Shown: positions 16,830 to 27,389, numbered from the stretch's first letter. The stretch is 59,447 nt of DNA from Candidatus Melainabacteria bacterium (GCA_016201905.1 JACQBQ010000022.1:1-59447), one strand, 5' to 3'. Numbers and translations are program-made. Notes: generated by a model from the sequence alone, not told the origin.

Positions 16830-18182
16830 TTAGCTCTCTGCTTGTCCAGGATTATTTCTTTCTATTCCTTGTAACATCTCTTCAATTATTGGCTTAACTC
16901 TGGGATCTTCTTTGTCATGTGCCATGCACTTTAAAACATATGGTATAACCCTTGGATCATCAATACTAAATAACGATACGAGCAAATAAAAACGATTATC
17001 AATATCAGGTTCTTCTAATAGATATTTATTTAATCCTTTATCTAATATTTCATCGCTTAAAGATTGAAGACTATTTCTTGCAAAGGTTTGAATCTTATTG
17101 GGGATTCTTATGGCTACAAGAAGTGCAGGCACTATAATAGGGTTTTTTGTCCTGACCAATGCTTCCAATGCACTAAGCTTCACTGCAAGGTCAGGTGCTT
17201 GAGAAAATATATTATACAAAACAGGAGCTGCTACTGACTCATTAAATCCACTAATTGCAATTGCTGCCTTTTTTACAGCTTCTGGATCTTCGTTATTTAG
17301 AATAGTTAGTATTAAATCATTTAGTAATTCCCCGCTTTGTATTTTTGTATTTCTAAGGAATTCTTCTGCTATAGAACGAAGTCTGGCATTAGGATCTCGT
17401 GAGCATTTTGCTAGTGCACTTGTTGCTTCATCGCTCGTTATATTAGATTCGGCTAATTTAGCTATTATACTTGCAGCATATTCTCTTGTTCTCATATCAT
17501 ATTCATCACTTAATAAAGGAATTGCTTCCTCCAAAGTTTTTTTATCTTTTATTCCACAGAGAATATCTCTTGCTCTTTCACGCCTAGAAATATCGTTATC
17601 TGCACGCAGGCAGGTTGCTAACATTTCAACTGCTTCAGCCTTTTCTAACTGCCCAAGCAGCATTGCAGCATTTACAGACACATCATAATATTCATTTTCT
17701 TCTAAGCATTCAACCAATATTTTAGCTAATAAGTCTATGCTTGTTTGGCTAATTTTATTTTTATTTCCTAAAACTATAGTTTCTAATGCATCAATGGAAT
17801 TAAGAACCAGCTCATTATCTTTGTCCTGTAAAGCCTTAGCTAATGGACTAATTGCTCTTGTATTATTCAGACTACCTAAAATCTGTGCACTAGCTCTGCG
17901 AGAAACAATATCACCTTTACTAAGTAGTTCAATCAAAGCATCAAATATATTTGGATCACTATTAAGATCATTATTATTTCGTAGTTCATTTATTGCATCA
18001 GTACGAAGCCCGGAATCAGGTGAACCTAAATTTGTAATTAGCTCAAATACTTCCGGAGATTCAAAATCACCCTCCTCAAAAGTAAGTCCACTTTCTTGAT
18101 CATCTTGAGCAGCAACTTCAGGTGTTTGCAGCAATTGATTTTTTGCAGGACCTGGGGCACCAGACGGTAAAATAGGTATCAT
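16830..18182 (-). CDS. HEAT-repeat protein, 450 aa
   Basis: After a Pro/Gly-rich, low-complexity N-terminus (about 1-45), the protein is a continuous alpha-solenoid of roughly 30-residue helical pairs (SDPNIFDALIELLSKGDIVSRRASAQILGSL, RAISPLAKALQDKDNELVLNSIDALE and so on), the PBS-lyase HEAT pattern. There is no signal peptide and no catalytic domain, so it is probably a cytoplasmic scaffold. It is divergent from the LRV-repeat gene across a 173-base gap. The partner is unknown. Confidence 0.75.
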   Translation of the reverse strand: MIPILPSGAPGPAKNQLLQTPEVAAQDDQESGLTFEEGDFESPEVFELITNLGSPDSGLRTDAINELRNNNDLNSDPNIFDALIELLSKGDIVSRRASAQILGSLNNTRAISPLAKALQDKDNELVLNSIDALETIVLGNKNKISQTSIDLLAKILVECLEENEYYDVSVNAAMLLGQLEKAEAVEMLATCLRADNDISRRERARDILCGIKDKKTLEEAIPLLSDEYDMRTREYAASIIAKLAESNITSDEATSALAKCSRDPNARLRSIAEEFLRNTKIQSGELLNDLILTILNNEDPEAVKKAAIAISGFNESVAAPVLYNIFSQAPDLAVKLSALEALVRTKNPIIVPALLVAIRIPNKIQTFARNSLQSLSDEILDKGLNKYLLEEPDIDNRFYLLVSLFSIDDPRVIPYVLKCMAHDKEDPRVKPIIEEMLQGIERNNPGQAES

Positions 18183-18355
18183 AAAACCTTTCTATTAAAA
18201 TTAGCCTCTATTAAACAACATTCACGCCTTAATGATCAATACTCAAAGATTAAATTTTTTTAATGTTTGAGAAATTGCACGAGTATAGTTTGATTTTTAG
18301 TCATTAAACCTTAACCCATTTCAACAAATTACAATGTTACTATTATTTCCAACTT

Positions 18356-19846
18356 ATGAGTACCATTAGAATTATTGCTTCAGCCTTTGTAAATGCAGGT
18401 TTATTTCTAGCTCAGAGCGAACTCAAAGCAACACAATCTGCTCAAAACGCAACAAAGCCAGTGCCTGCTCAAGCTGCCAAGCTTGATACTGGATTTAATA
18501 AAGAAAAAGTTAAAAAAATGATTGGTGATCTTGATAGTGGTTTATTTGCCACAAGAGAAAAAGCTACATCAGAACTTGTAATCGGACTTGCATTATCAAA
18601 TGATTTATTTCCTTACGTACTAGATGAGTATCCTAAAGCCTCTCTTGAAGTACAACGCAGGCTTGACCGCATGATAAAAAAGATTATTGGTCAAAGAGGT
18701 ATTTATCTAGCTAGTGATGAGAAAACCAATCTAAATACATTTAAATATTTAGCTGAGCATGGTGGTTATCCTATTAAGATAAGACTGCTTTTTAACAAAG
18801 GTTTTACTGATGAGAACAGCATGAGTTTAATTCTCAATGAACTGCCAGATGATGTGTTAGGACATTTAGTAAGTGTAACTAATCGTGCATTAGTTCTGGA
18901 TGTTTTAAGAAAAAACGAGATTGAGAAAAAAATTCACTTTGAAAACTATCTTGCAAAAAATCCAAGCATTACTGAAGAAACCATGGAAAAATTTGCTAAT
19001 AGTGAAAATGTTGTTGTCAGATTTAGTGTTGCAGCAAATAGAAGCCTCACAAAAGAACTACTTGAAAAGCTAGCTCAGGATAAAGATTCCAATGTTAGAG
19101 CAGCTGTTGCAGCAAATAGAAGTACCAAAAAAGAATTACTTGAAAAATTACTTCAAGATGAATGTCCTGAAGTTGTACAAGCAGCTGCAGCAAATAAAAA
19201 CTTACCTAAAGAACTACTTGAACAATTAGCAGAATCTAAAAGACTCTATATTAGATTAGGTATTGCAGCAAATAAAAATACTCGTAAAGAAATACTTGAA
19301 AAACTAATTCAGGACGAATGCTCTGAAGTTATACAAGCAGTGCTAGCAAATGAAAACTTGTCTAAAGAACTACTTGAACAATTAGCAAAATCTGAAAGAC
19401 TCTATATTAGATTAGGTGTTGCAGCAAATAAAAATACTCGTAAAGAAATACTTGAAAAATTACTTCAGGACAAATGTCCTGAAATTAGGCAAGAAGCTGC
19501 GGGAAATGAAAGCTTACCTAAAGAGCTCCTTGAACAATTAGCAGAATCTACAGATCGCTATATTAAAGCTGGTATTGCACAAAATAAAAACACTTCAAAA
19601 ATAAAAGGATTGCTTGAAAAACTAGCTAGAGATGTGGCTCCTTTTGTTAGATATCATGTTATATATAATAATAATGTTACTTTAGAATTGCTCATAGAGC
19701 TTGGGACATATGATAATAATAACCATAACAGGAACGTAGCTAGATTTATGCTAAATAAGTGCTGGTCTAATTATTTAACAGGTTTAATTGATTCAAGTCT
19801 AAATCAAGAAAGATTTCTTAGATTTTTACCTTTTCATTTATTTTAG
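18356..19846 (+). CDS. Exported LRV/HEAT-like repeat protein, 496 aa
   Basis: The N-terminus looks like a signal peptide (about 1-25: [16 protein letters not shown]). From about residue 195 to 430 there are at least eight near-identical repeats of about 24 residues, of the form [20 protein letters not shown], with consensus N-(K/R)-x-(T/L)-xKE-(L/I)LE-(K/Q)L. This is the leucine-rich repeat variant (LRV) pattern. DNA identity between neighbouring repeats is high, indicating recent expansion. The last 29 bases overlap the 3' end of convergent clpB. It is probably a binding protein outside the cytoplasm. Confidence 0.7.
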   Translation: MSTIRIIASAFVNAGLFLAQSELKATQSAQNATKPVPAQAAKLDTGFNKEKVKKMIGDLDSGLFATREKATSELVIGLALSNDLFPYVLDEYPKASLEVQRRLDRMIKKIIGQRGIYLASDEKTNLNTFKYLAEHGGYPIKIRLLFNKGFTDENSMSLILNELPDDVLGHLVSVTNRALVLDVLRKNEIEKKIHFENYLAKNPSITEETMEKFANSENVVVRFSVAANRSLTKELLEKLAQDKDSNVRAAVAANRSTKKELLEKLLQDECPEVVQAAAANKNLPKELLEQLAESKRLYIRLGIAANKNTRKEILEKLIQDECSEVIQAVLANENLSKELLEQLAKSERLYIRLGVAANKNTRKEILEKLLQDKCPEIRQEAAGNESLPKELLEQLAESTDRYIKAGIAQNKNTSKIKGLLEKLARDVAPFVRYHVIYNNNVTLELLIELGTYDNNNHNRNVARFMLNKCWSNYLTGLIDSSLNQERFLRFLPFHLF

Positions 19847-22463
19847 AAAAAACTACTTTGTCTCCATCATAATCTACTTTAACAGTGTCACCTTCAGTAA
19901 ACTTGCCACTTAAAAGTTCTCTAGCAAGTTCATTTTCAAGCTCTTTTTGTATGAGCCTTTTAAGAGGTCTTGCTCCAAAAGTAGGATCATAGCCTACTGT
20001 AGCTAAATGATCTTTTGCATCATCAGTTAATTGAAGTTTTAATTTCTTTTCTTCCAGACGTTTTATTATTCTTTCAAGCTGAATATCAACAATTTTCTTT
20101 AACTCATTTGCTCTTAAGGGGTTAAATACAACTATTTCATCAACCCTGTTTAAAAACTCAGGTTTAAATTGTCCTTTTAAAAGTTCAAATGCTTTTTCTT
20201 TTACCTGATCGTAAGCAATTTCAGCATTACCACCATCCATACTTAGCTTTAACTGCTGTTCCAAAATAATTTGACTGCCTATATTGCTGGTCATTATGAT
20301 TATTGTATTTTTAAAATCAATTAATCTTCCCTGCGAATCAGTTAATCTACCATCATCTAAAACCTGAAGTAAAACATTAAAAACATCAGTATGAGCTTTT
20401 TCAATTTCATCAAATAAAATTACTGAGTATGGCTTTCTCCTTACCTGTTCAGTTAACTGCCCGCCTTCTTCATAGCCAATATAACCGGGTGGTGCACCAA
20501 GAAGTCGGCTTACAGTATGCCTTTCCTGATATTCACTCATATCGATTCTAATCATATTTTGTTCATCATCAAATAAAACGTAAGCTAGTGACTTTGCAAG
20601 CTCAGTTTTTCCAACACCTGTCGGTCCTAAAAAAATAAACGATCCAATTGGTTTTTGAGGATCGCTTAGTCCTGAGCGTGATCTTCGTATAGCATTACAA
20701 ACTGCTTTTACTGCTTCGTCTTGTCCTATTACACGCTTATGAATTTCTTCTTCAAGTTTAACTAATTTCTGTTTTTCACCTTCAAGCAATTTACTTACAG
20801 GTATATGTGTCCATTTTGAAACCACCTCAGCAATATCATCTTCATCAATTTCTTCTTTTAAAAGACGACCATTGCTTTCTGGCAAAGCACTACCTGAAGC
20901 CTGTTTTAATTTTTTCTCAAGCTCGTTTAGCTTCCCATATTTTAATTCAGCTGCCCTTTGGAGATCAGTTTCTCTTTCTGCCTGTTCAATTTGTCTCTTT
21001 GTTTCTTCTATCTTTTCTTTTATCTGCCTGATATTTGAAATGCCACTTTTTTCTTTCTGCCATTGAGTCTTTAAGAGATCAGCTTTTGATTGCAATTCTT
21101 TTAGTTCTTTTTCTAGTTTTTCCAGCCTATCTTTTGATGATGGATCTGACTCTTTCTTAAGTGCTTCTCTTTCAATGCTTAACTGTATTCTTCTTCTTTC
21201 CAGCTCATCAAGTTCAATCGGCATAGAATCAATTTCAATTCTAAGCTTTGCTGCTGCTTCATCCATCAGATCAATAGCTTTATCAGGTAAAAATCGATCA
21301 GAGATATATCTGTGGCTTAAAGTAGCAGCACTTACAAGCGCAGCATCTTTAATGCGAACTCCATGGTGAACTTCATAGCGCTCTCTCAGTCCTCTTAAAA
21401 TTGAAATAGTTTCTTCCACAGTAGGCTCATCTACAAGCACTGTCTGAAATCTTCTTTCAAGAGCAGCATCTTTTTCAATATGCTTTCTGTATTCATCCAG
21501 CGTAGTAGCCCCTATACAATGCAATTCACCACGAGCAAGGGCAGGCTTTAAAAGATTTCCAGCATCCATAGAGCTTTCACCTGTGGTACCTGCTCCTACT
21601 ACTGTATGCAGCTCATCTATAAACAAAATAATTTCACCTTCATGGGACTGAACTTCTTTTAAAACTGCTTTTAATCTCTCTTCAAACTCACCACGAAACT
21701 TTGCACCAGCAATAAGTGCACCCATATCCAGTACAATTACTTTTTTATCCTTCAAGCCTTCAGGAACATCTCCACGAATAATTCTTTGTGCTAGACCTTC
21801 TACTATTGCTGTTTTTCCAACACCTGGTTCACCGATTAAAACAGGGTTGTTTTTTGTCCTGCGGGATAAGACCTGAATTACCCTTCTTATTTCTTCATCA
21901 CGGCCAATTACAGGATCCAACTTTCCCTTTTTTGCAGTATCCGTTAAATCTCTTCCATACTTTCCAAGAGCATCATAAGTAGCTTCAGGTGTCGGGCTTG
22001 TAATTCTTTGATTTCCTCTAATCCTGCTTAATACTTTTAAAATTTGTTCTCTTGAAATGCCCTCATCTTTTAAAATTTTCTGTGCTTCACCCTTTAGCTG
22101 GGGTTCGGTTAATGCAAGCAAAATATGTTCAACACTTACATAATCATCTTTCATATTTTTAGCTTCATCATAAGCTTTTTCTAAAAGACTATTTGCACGA
22201 GAGCCCAGGTAAAGCTGATCATTTCCAGTTGCAGAAGCCCTTCCTTTAGGCTGTTTTGATAAATATTCATTTAATTTTTCTAAAATCCTTTTTTTGCTTA
22301 CACCAAGTTCATCTAAAACCTGTGGTACAAGTCCATTTGTCTGCTCGGTAAGTGAAATTAAAATATGTTCAGGTTCAAGACTGGCATGCTCATATTTTTC
22401 AAGCAAGGTTTTACATGAAGCAAGAGCTGACTGGGAATTTAAAGTTAGTTTATTGAAGTCCAT
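19818..22463 (-). CDS. clpB: ClpB disaggregase
   Basis: The 881-residue protein has the N domain (1-145, two Clp repeats), NBD1 ([18 protein letters not shown] Walker [16 protein letters not shown]), the coiled-coil middle domain typical of ClpB (about 410-525, highly charged KEL/EKL heptads), NBD2 ([28 protein letters not shown]) and the C-terminal D2-small domain. The M domain separates it from ClpA/ClpC. It extracts polypeptides from aggregates with DnaK. No CIRCE palindrome is visible in the 100 bases upstream. Confidence 0.97.
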   Translation of the reverse strand: MDFNKLTLNSQSALASCKTLLEKYEHASLEPEHILISLTEQTNGLVPQVLDELGVSKKRILEKLNEYLSKQPKGRASATGNDQLYLGSRANSLLEKAYDEAKNMKDDYVSVEHILLALTEPQLKGEAQKILKDEGISREQILKVLSRIRGNQRITSPTPEATYDALGKYGRDLTDTAKKGKLDPVIGRDEEIRRVIQVLSRRTKNNPVLIGEPGVGKTAIVEGLAQRIIRGDVPEGLKDKKVIVLDMGALIAGAKFRGEFEERLKAVLKEVQSHEGEIILFIDELHTVVGAGTTGESSMDAGNLLKPALARGELHCIGATTLDEYRKHIEKDAALERRFQTVLVDEPTVEETISILRGLRERYEVHHGVRIKDAALVSAATLSHRYISDRFLPDKAIDLMDEAAAKLRIEIDSMPIELDELERRRIQLSIEREALKKESDPSSKDRLEKLEKELKELQSKADLLKTQWQKEKSGISNIRQIKEKIEETKRQIEQAERETDLQRAAELKYGKLNELEKKLKQASGSALPESNGRLLKEEIDEDDIAEVVSKWTHIPVSKLLEGEKQKLVKLEEEIHKRVIGQDEAVKAVCNAIRRSRSGLSDPQKPIGSFIFLGPTGVGKTELAKSLAYVLFDDEQNMIRIDMSEYQERHTVSRLLGAPPGYIGYEEGGQLTEQVRRKPYSVILFDEIEKAHTDVFNVLLQVLDDGRLTDSQGRLIDFKNTIIIMTSNIGSQIILEQQLKLSMDGGNAEIAYDQVKEKAFELLKGQFKPEFLNRVDEIVVFNPLRANELKKIVDIQLERIIKRLEEKKLKLQLTDDAKDHLATVGYDPTFGARPLKRLIQKELENELARELLSGKFTEGDTVKVDYDGDKVVFSKINEKVKI

Positions 22464-22565
22464 ATGTTCAAAATTATAGTGTAATTCACAAACATTATGC
22501 CCATCTTAAGTATTAGATGCATATCAAGATAATTGAAATTAATATTTTTTTAAGAAAGTTAATCT

Positions 22566-24203
22566 TTAATCAGCTAAAGCTTTACCCAAACCACTGATTC
22601 CAGCAAGTTTTTTAAATAAGTTATGTTCTTCGCTATCCTCGCAAGAAGCAGTAAGCTTCTCTAATAAAAGCTGATTCATCCTTCCTTCATCCAATAACCA
22701 GGCACTTTCTAAAATATCTAATGCATTTGCTTTAATATTTTTTCTTATTTCTGGTGTTTTACCTTCTCCAAATGCCGCCCACTTCTCAAATGTCTCAAGA
22801 CCTATATAATCAACTAAATCACAAGACAAATTTCTTCTTTCACTAGGACTTAATTGGAACCAAATTATGCCTTTATCATTTCTAAAAATCAATGAAAGAT
22901 CAATGTTTGCAAGATTCAAATAAGCCTGCTTTAAATCTCTTTCTTCATGAAAAGTTTTAGACAATACACCTAATAAAACTTTAGAGTATTTATTGTCAAA
23001 TTTTGCCAACTGCGTTATGGAGGCAAGTGGAATCGACAGTTTATTTTCTCTGACTTGTTTAACTATTACATCAACTAACGCCCTCATGCCATCTACTCCA
23101 CAATTATTTGCAAGCTCATAGCATGCACTACCAGTCAAAAATTGATCTGTATCATTCTTATTATATATAAATTCTTTTAAAGTCTGCGCAGCATTTTCAC
23201 GAGCAGAATGTGCGTATTGAGATGTAGCATAAAATGACTTATATCTTTGCTTATCATCTTCGCCATTGCTATTATTATTTACAAGTTGATCTCTAAATAT
23301 TTCCATTGCATCTTTTAAAGAGTACTCTCTTAAAAGTTTTGAAACCTCATCATAAATATTTTTATTAGCTGATTTCTTATACATGGCTTTAAGGTGCCTA
23401 AGCGGTATAGGTGATGAATCTTTTACAAAGGATTCATCACCTTTTAATATATGAATTATTTCTAATGCAACTTTTTGATTTTTTTCTTTTTCTGCTATCA
23501 GAGAATCGTCTTCACAACAGTCTTTACAAGAAGCTTTATGTCCTAACACCAGCATATCCAACACCTCATACGGATCTCTTATTACTATTAAAGATCTTGC
23601 AAAGTCATTAATCTTAGTTATCTTATTAAAATCTATGGTATTCAGCAACTTTTCAAAATCTTTTTTCTTAATTGCAGTTAAAAATTGAATACAGAAATCG
23701 TGGTTATTCTCAGCATTTTCAAAACCATTTCTTTTTTCTAGTGCAGGCAAAAAATATTCATCTAATAATTCATCTTGTCTTTCTAAAGAATAAAATGTTT
23801 TAAGCAATATTACTTTCTCTTCAATATTGTTAGATTTTTTAAGAACACCTTTTAATAAAGAAATTAAATCCAGTCCACCTTTTGAAAATACAGGAACTAA
23901 GTCTTCTATTGTGTCTTTTAAAGAAGAATCAAATTTTAATGCGTCTCTAAAACATTCATCTGATGACATATCAAGTTTTTTTCTTTGCCATCGTATGAAT
24001 TTTTGCAGTCCCTCCAGCGGAGATATAACTGCTCTGAAGTTTTTAGAAAGCTTGGGATAAGAAGACATATTAAGAGCTTCAACAACTGGCTCATCTTTTG
24101 CCTTTTCTTTAGCAGCATTGGAAACAGTAGTATTATTTTCAGTTAAATGTGCAGATACTTGCACATTAGGACTACCAGCCCCATCAGTTCTTCTTATATC
24201 CAT
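22566..24203 (-). CDS. Hypothetical alpha-helical protein, 545 aa
   Basis: The N-terminal 50 residues are Ser/Thr/Asn-rich (NVQVSAHLTENNTTVSN) and probably disordered; the rest is helical with scattered HEAT-like pairs (QTLKEFIYNKNDTDQFLTGSACYELANNC, GMRALVDVIVKQVREN). A Cys cluster SCKDCCEDD lies near residue 227. It has no signal peptide and no TM segment. It sits between clpB and the divergent aprA with its own promoter space. I recognise no family. The layout (disordered head plus helical solenoid) resembles the other solenoid proteins in this window, suggesting a lineage-specific scaffold. Confidence 0.6.
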   Translation of the reverse strand: MDIRRTDGAGSPNVQVSAHLTENNTTVSNAAKEKAKDEPVVEALNMSSYPKLSKNFRAVISPLEGLQKFIRWQRKKLDMSSDECFRDALKFDSSLKDTIEDLVPVFSKGGLDLISLLKGVLKKSNNIEEKVILLKTFYSLERQDELLDEYFLPALEKRNGFENAENNHDFCIQFLTAIKKKDFEKLLNTIDFNKITKINDFARSLIVIRDPYEVLDMLVLGHKASCKDCCEDDSLIAEKEKNQKVALEIIHILKGDESFVKDSSPIPLRHLKAMYKKSANKNIYDEVSKLLREYSLKDAMEIFRDQLVNNNSNGEDDKQRYKSFYATSQYAHSARENAAQTLKEFIYNKNDTDQFLTGSACYELANNCGVDGMRALVDVIVKQVRENKLSIPLASITQLAKFDNKYSKVLLGVLSKTFHEERDLKQAYLNLANIDLSLIFRNDKGIIWFQLSPSERRNLSCDLVDYIGLETFEKWAAFGEGKTPEIRKNIKANALDILESAWLLDEGRMNQLLLEKLTASCEDSEEHNLFKKLAGISGLGKALAD

Positions 24204-24296
24204 AGTTAGTTAGTAATTGTTTATTATATATTCAAGTAACAATTAAAAGCCAAGAAAGGATGTAAGCATTTTCTTACAATTGCTAAACTATTAAAG

Positions 24297-26012
24297 ATGC
24301 AGAATCTAATCGACAAAATTAAAATTGAAAAACTTAAAACAGACTTCTTAATAATAGGTGCTGGAGCAGCAGGATGCTTTGCAGCATATGAAGCAAAAAG
24401 ATTAAATCCAAATATTGATATTTTAATTTTAGAAAAAGCTCATATAGCCAGAAGCGGATGTTTAGCAGCTGGAGTAAATGCAATAAATGCATATATTACA
24501 CCCGGACAATCACCGGAAAGTTTTCTTGAATATGTAAAAAAAGATTCTATGGACTTAATCCGGGAAGATCTTGTTTACAGCATTGCAAAAGAAGTAAATA
24601 ACGTTGTAAATCTGCTTGAAGAGTGGGGGCTTCCCATACCAAAAGATGAAAATGGGCAGCCATATGTCCGTGGACGCGGATCGATAATTGTTCAGGGTGA
24701 AAGAGTAAAGCCAATTATTGCACAAGCTACAAAAAATACAAAAGCAAAAATTTTAAATCGTGTTGTTGTAACAAATCTAATTAAAAATAAAAACAAAGTC
24801 TGCGGAGCATTTGGATTTGGAGTACGGGATGGGAAATTTTATGTCATTCAGGCTAAAGCTGTACTGGTCGCAACAGGGGGTGCAAGCGGCATTTACAAAC
24901 CAAACAATGAAGGTGAAGCAAAGCATAAAATCTGGTACTCACCATTTAATACTGGAGCTGGCTATGCAATAGGTATAAGAGCCGGTGCAGAGATGACCAC
25001 CTTTGAAATGCGATATGTAAGCATGAGAATAAAAGATCTCATGGCACCCACAGGTGCTGTTGCTCAAGGTGTAAAAGCAAAGCAGGTCAATGCACTAGGT
25101 GAAAGATATTTAGAAGAGAGATATGTGTATCTGGGCGGAACATCGATGCCAACAGCCATGAGGCTCTGGGCAACACTGCAGGAAAACATTGAAGGTAGAG
25201 GACCCTGCTACTTAGACACAACTCATCTAACAAGAGAACAAGCGGAAAGATTACAAGCATACTATCTTCACATGACACCGGGCTTGACGCTATACTGGGG
25301 AGCTCGTGGTACAAAGCCAGATACAGACCCTCCAGAAATTGTTGGAACTGAACCTTACATTGTAGGGGGACATGCACAGGCAGGTTACTGGATAGATATA
25401 AATAGAATGTCCACGCTGGAAAACTTATATGCTGCAGGAGATGTGGCTGGCGGCGCACCCAAAAAATACCTATCAGGTGCAGCAGCAGAAGGAATGATAG
25501 CAGCTAGAGAAATAGTTTCAAAGCTAAAAAGTATAAATGAAGAGCAAGTCTATGAAAAAGATATTAAAGATGAAGTAAAAAGAGTTTTTTCACACCTAGA
25601 AAAGAAAAATATAGAAATCTTACCCGATGAATTAGAGCTTAGAATGCAAAAAATCATGGATGATTATGCAGGAGGGATTTCAAGTGGATATATTTTAAAT
25701 GAACAAAAATTGCTTAAAGCAAGAAAATATATAAAAGAATTAAAACAGGAAGCTAACAATTTATATGCTATTAATCCGCATGAGCTTATGAAATGTCATG
25801 AAGTAATAGACAGGCTTGACGTTGCAAGTGTACTTATAGAACATCTTTTACACAGAAAAGAAACCAGATGGCCCATCTATCAATCAAGAGCAGATTATCC
25901 TGAGCGTGATGATAAAAACTGGTTAAAGTTTGTGAATTCTGTGTATGATCAAACTAAAGATGAAATAAAAATTCTTGAAAGGCCATGTAAAAAGTTAGAA
26001 GCAGTAAAATAA
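24297..26012 (+). CDS. aprA: Adenylylsulfate reductase alpha subunit-like flavoprotein
   Basis: The 571-residue protein follows AprA along its length: FAD motif LIIGAGAAGCFAAYEA, RSGCLAAGVNAINAYI (AprA has SGAVAQGLSAIN), LIREDLVYSIAKEVNNVVNLLEEWGLPI, KFYVIQAKAVLVATGGA, GIRAGAEMTTFEMRYVSMRIKD (equivalent to the substrate Arg region) and EPYIVGGHAQAGYWID (with the active-site His). It is shorter than classical AprA (about 620-660), lacking C-terminal insertions. The expected reaction is AMP + sulfite to APS, or the reverse. It overlaps aprB by one base (TAATG). No sat or qmo genes are in the window. A related fumarate-reductase-like function is the main alternative, but the AprB partner argues against it. 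Confidence 0.8.
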   Translation: MQNLIDKIKIEKLKTDFLIIGAGAAGCFAAYEAKRLNPNIDILILEKAHIARSGCLAAGVNAINAYITPGQSPESFLEYVKKDSMDLIREDLVYSIAKEVNNVVNLLEEWGLPIPKDENGQPYVRGRGSIIVQGERVKPIIAQATKNTKAKILNRVVVTNLIKNKNKVCGAFGFGVRDGKFYVIQAKAVLVATGGASGIYKPNNEGEAKHKIWYSPFNTGAGYAIGIRAGAEMTTFEMRYVSMRIKDLMAPTGAVAQGVKAKQVNALGERYLEERYVYLGGTSMPTAMRLWATLQENIEGRGPCYLDTTHLTREQAERLQAYYLHMTPGLTLYWGARGTKPDTDPPEIVGTEPYIVGGHAQAGYWIDINRMSTLENLYAAGDVAGGAPKKYLSGAAAEGMIAAREIVSKLKSINEEQVYEKDIKDEVKRVFSHLEKKNIEILPDELELRMQKIMDDYAGGISSGYILNEQKLLKARKYIKELKQEANNLYAINPHELMKCHEVIDRLDVASVLIEHLLHRKETRWPIYQSRADYPERDDKNWLKFVNSVYDQTKDEIKILERPCKKLEAVK

Positions 26013-26434
26013 TGGGAATTTACATCGATCAAAATCTATGCAACAGCTGCGGCTATCCTCAGTCAGAAACACCATGTAACATGGCATGCCCTGGAGATTT
26101 AATTTTCATGCAATTAAATGGTAAAGCCCAAATTACATCTAATGCAGAGTGCTGGGACTGTGCAGCATGTATTAAAATCTGCCCACAACAAGCAATTGAC
26201 ATAAGACTACCTTTTGAAATTGTCGGAAAAGAAGGAACACTAAAAGCAAGAGCCTACCGTGAAAAAACAATCTGGACTGTAAAAGATGAAAAAGGAAATG
26301 AACAGATCTTTGAAACTCCAGCCAGAAATGATGCAAGCCTAGAAACATTAATTAATCCTGAAGAATTTTCAGATACTATTGATTCATATAAAGGTATTTC
26401 AAAGAGTTTTGTGGACCTGGGATTAGATATCTAG
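26012..26434 (+). CDS. aprB: Adenylylsulfate reductase beta subunit-like ferredoxin
   Basis: The 140-residue protein has two [4Fe-4S] motifs arranged as in AprB: CNSCGYPQSETPCNMACP (C-x2-C-x8-C-x3-CP, the long first motif typical of AprB) and CWDCAACIKICP. A non-cluster tail follows with YREKTIWTVKDEKGNEQIFETPAR, matching the AprB tail that wraps AprA. It passes electrons between the AprA flavin and a membrane partner. The 1-base overlap with aprA implies coupled translation and a fixed ratio. Confidence 0.85.
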   Translation: MGIYIDQNLCNSCGYPQSETPCNMACPGDLIFMQLNGKAQITSNAECWDCAACIKICPQQAIDIRLPFEIVGKEGTLKARAYREKTIWTVKDEKGNEQIFETPARNDASLETLINPEEFSDTIDSYKGISKSFVDLGLDI

Positions 26435-26502
26435 GCAGAGGTTTGTTGACTTTAACCACTTATTTATGGTTTAATATTCTCTAATTAAATAAGAGGTTTT
26501 TT

Positions 26503-26688
26503 ATGAAAGCAAAAGCTATTTCTCTTGACCTAGGCCCAAAACAGCTAACTTTGTTAAGTCGAAGACTAGGGTTAACAGATAAACAGGTTGCTCAGCTTAA
26601 AGAAGGAATGCTCCCTGAAACTACCAACAAAAAAAGTACTGCTTTGCTTAGAGCCAGACTGGAACAGCTTGGTAATCCTCTTTATTAG
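26503..26688 (+). CDS. Small hypothetical protein, 61 aa
   Basis: AAGAGG six bases before the ATG supports the start. The product is basic and helical (LGPKQLTLLSRRLGLTDKQVAQLKEGMLPETTNKKSTALLRARLEQLGN); the middle resembles a short helix-turn-helix but is too brief to call DNA-binding. It follows aprB by 68 bases on the same strand, so co-transcription is possible. The function is unknown. Confidence 0.5.
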   Translation: MKAKAISLDLGPKQLTLLSRRLGLTDKQVAQLKEGMLPETTNKKSTALLRARLEQLGNPLY

Positions 26689-26700
26689 TTAAGTATTAAA

Positions 26701-26847
26701 TTAAAACTCTGCAATAATTCCAAAGCACGCTATTAAAACAAGCCACATAAAAAAGTGCAGGTAAAAGAATGTATTAGAAAGAAACCTTATAACAAGCGAA
26801 GTACTTGATGTGTTCATTATTGTTTTAGCATCTTTTACTGTTGCCAT
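26701..26847 (-). CDS. 48-aa single-TM protein at the end of the respiratory gene run
   Basis: The ATG at 26847 is followed by an open frame of 48 codons: a polar head (MATVKDAKTIMNTSSTSL) and one long aromatic TM segment (FFYLHFFMWLVLIACFGIIAEF). GGAG lies 12 bases upstream. It lies 65 bases after mvhD, in the same direction as the cytochrome genes, so it may be a small subunit of that membrane complex. It converges with the aprAB strand. Confidence 0.5.
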   Translation of the reverse strand: MATVKDAKTIMNTSSTSLVIRFLSNTFFYLHFFMWLVLIACFGIIAEF

Positions 26848-26884
26848 TTTTCTGATTTACTCCTTATTTATCATTACCATTAGA

Positions 26885-26911
26885 GGGGCAGATCAAGCTC
26901 TGCCCCTACAG
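26885..26911. repeat. 27-bp stem repeat abutting the mvhD stop codon
   Basis: The arms GGGGCAGA/TCTGCCCC enclose a short loop and are followed on the + strand by CTACAG. The repeat ends at the base next to the mvhD stop codon (26912). Five related copies are listed elsewhere. The position fits a 3'-end RNA hairpin. Confidence 0.75.
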
Positions 26912-27340
26912 TTATGTTACAGCAGCCTTTGCTGCTTCCGGTGCTGGTAAATTGTTCAGGTCTTCCTCAAATTTACTAACCTTCTCCATAAATTTCTTAT
27001 AATCACATTTTGCCAACCAATAACCCCTGACTTTATTTTTATCAACAGCCTTTTTAATGTTTGGTGGTCTTAAGCCTAAAAGCCTATCCTGACACCATTT
27101 ATTTCCCTCGCGAAAGTGGCAGTCACCGATTTGGCACCCCATTACAAAAACACCGTCAGCACCTTGTTTAAAGCCTTCTTCAATCATTATTGGCTGAATC
27201 ATACCAGAGCAAACCATTTCAACAATTGCTACATTGTCCTTGTCTTTAAGTTTGTTGTTCTTAATATGCTTTTTCAGATCTACGCTTCGTTCGCAGACAA
27301 TCCCAAGTACCTTTTTCTTTTTTTTATTTTGCTGCGTCAT
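26912..27340 (-). CDS. mvhD: MvhD/HdrA-associated iron-sulfur protein
   Basis: The 142-residue protein matches the MvhD family (methyl-viologen-reducing hydrogenase delta subunit): ICERS, MVCSGMIQPIMIEEGFKQGADGVFVMGCQIGDCHFREGN (family pattern C-x-GR...GADGV-x-V-x-GC-x-x-GDCHY-x-x-GN), then CQDR and CDYKKF. The family carries a [2Fe-2S] cluster and moves electrons between a flavin disulfide/hydrogenase module and a partner; it also forms the C-terminal part of QmoB. Here there is no HdrA or hydrogenase nearby; the upstream neighbour is the cytochrome b-ferredoxin, so it may dock there. Confidence 0.85.
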   Translation of the reverse strand: MTQQNKKKKKVLGIVCERSVDLKKHIKNNKLKDKDNVAIVEMVCSGMIQPIMIEEGFKQGADGVFVMGCQIGDCHFREGNKWCQDRLLGLRPPNIKKAVDKNKVRGYWLAKCDYKKFMEKVSKFEEDLNNLPAPEAAKAAVT

Positions 27341-27358
27341 ATTTTATCCTTACCACAA

Positions 27359-27387
27359 GAGGGACAGATCAAGACCTGCCCCTACAG
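27359..27387. repeat. 27-bp stem repeat just after the cytochrome b-ferredoxin stop
   Basis: The element GGGACAGATC/...ACCTGCCCCTACAG ends two bases from the stop codon at 27390. It has the same family and orientation as the copy after mvhD. Confidence 0.7.
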
Positions 27388-27389
27388 TA

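Noticed and set aside
22464-22565. CIRCE element before clpB
   Set aside because: No TTAGCACTC/GAGTGCTAA palindrome is present in the upstream region.
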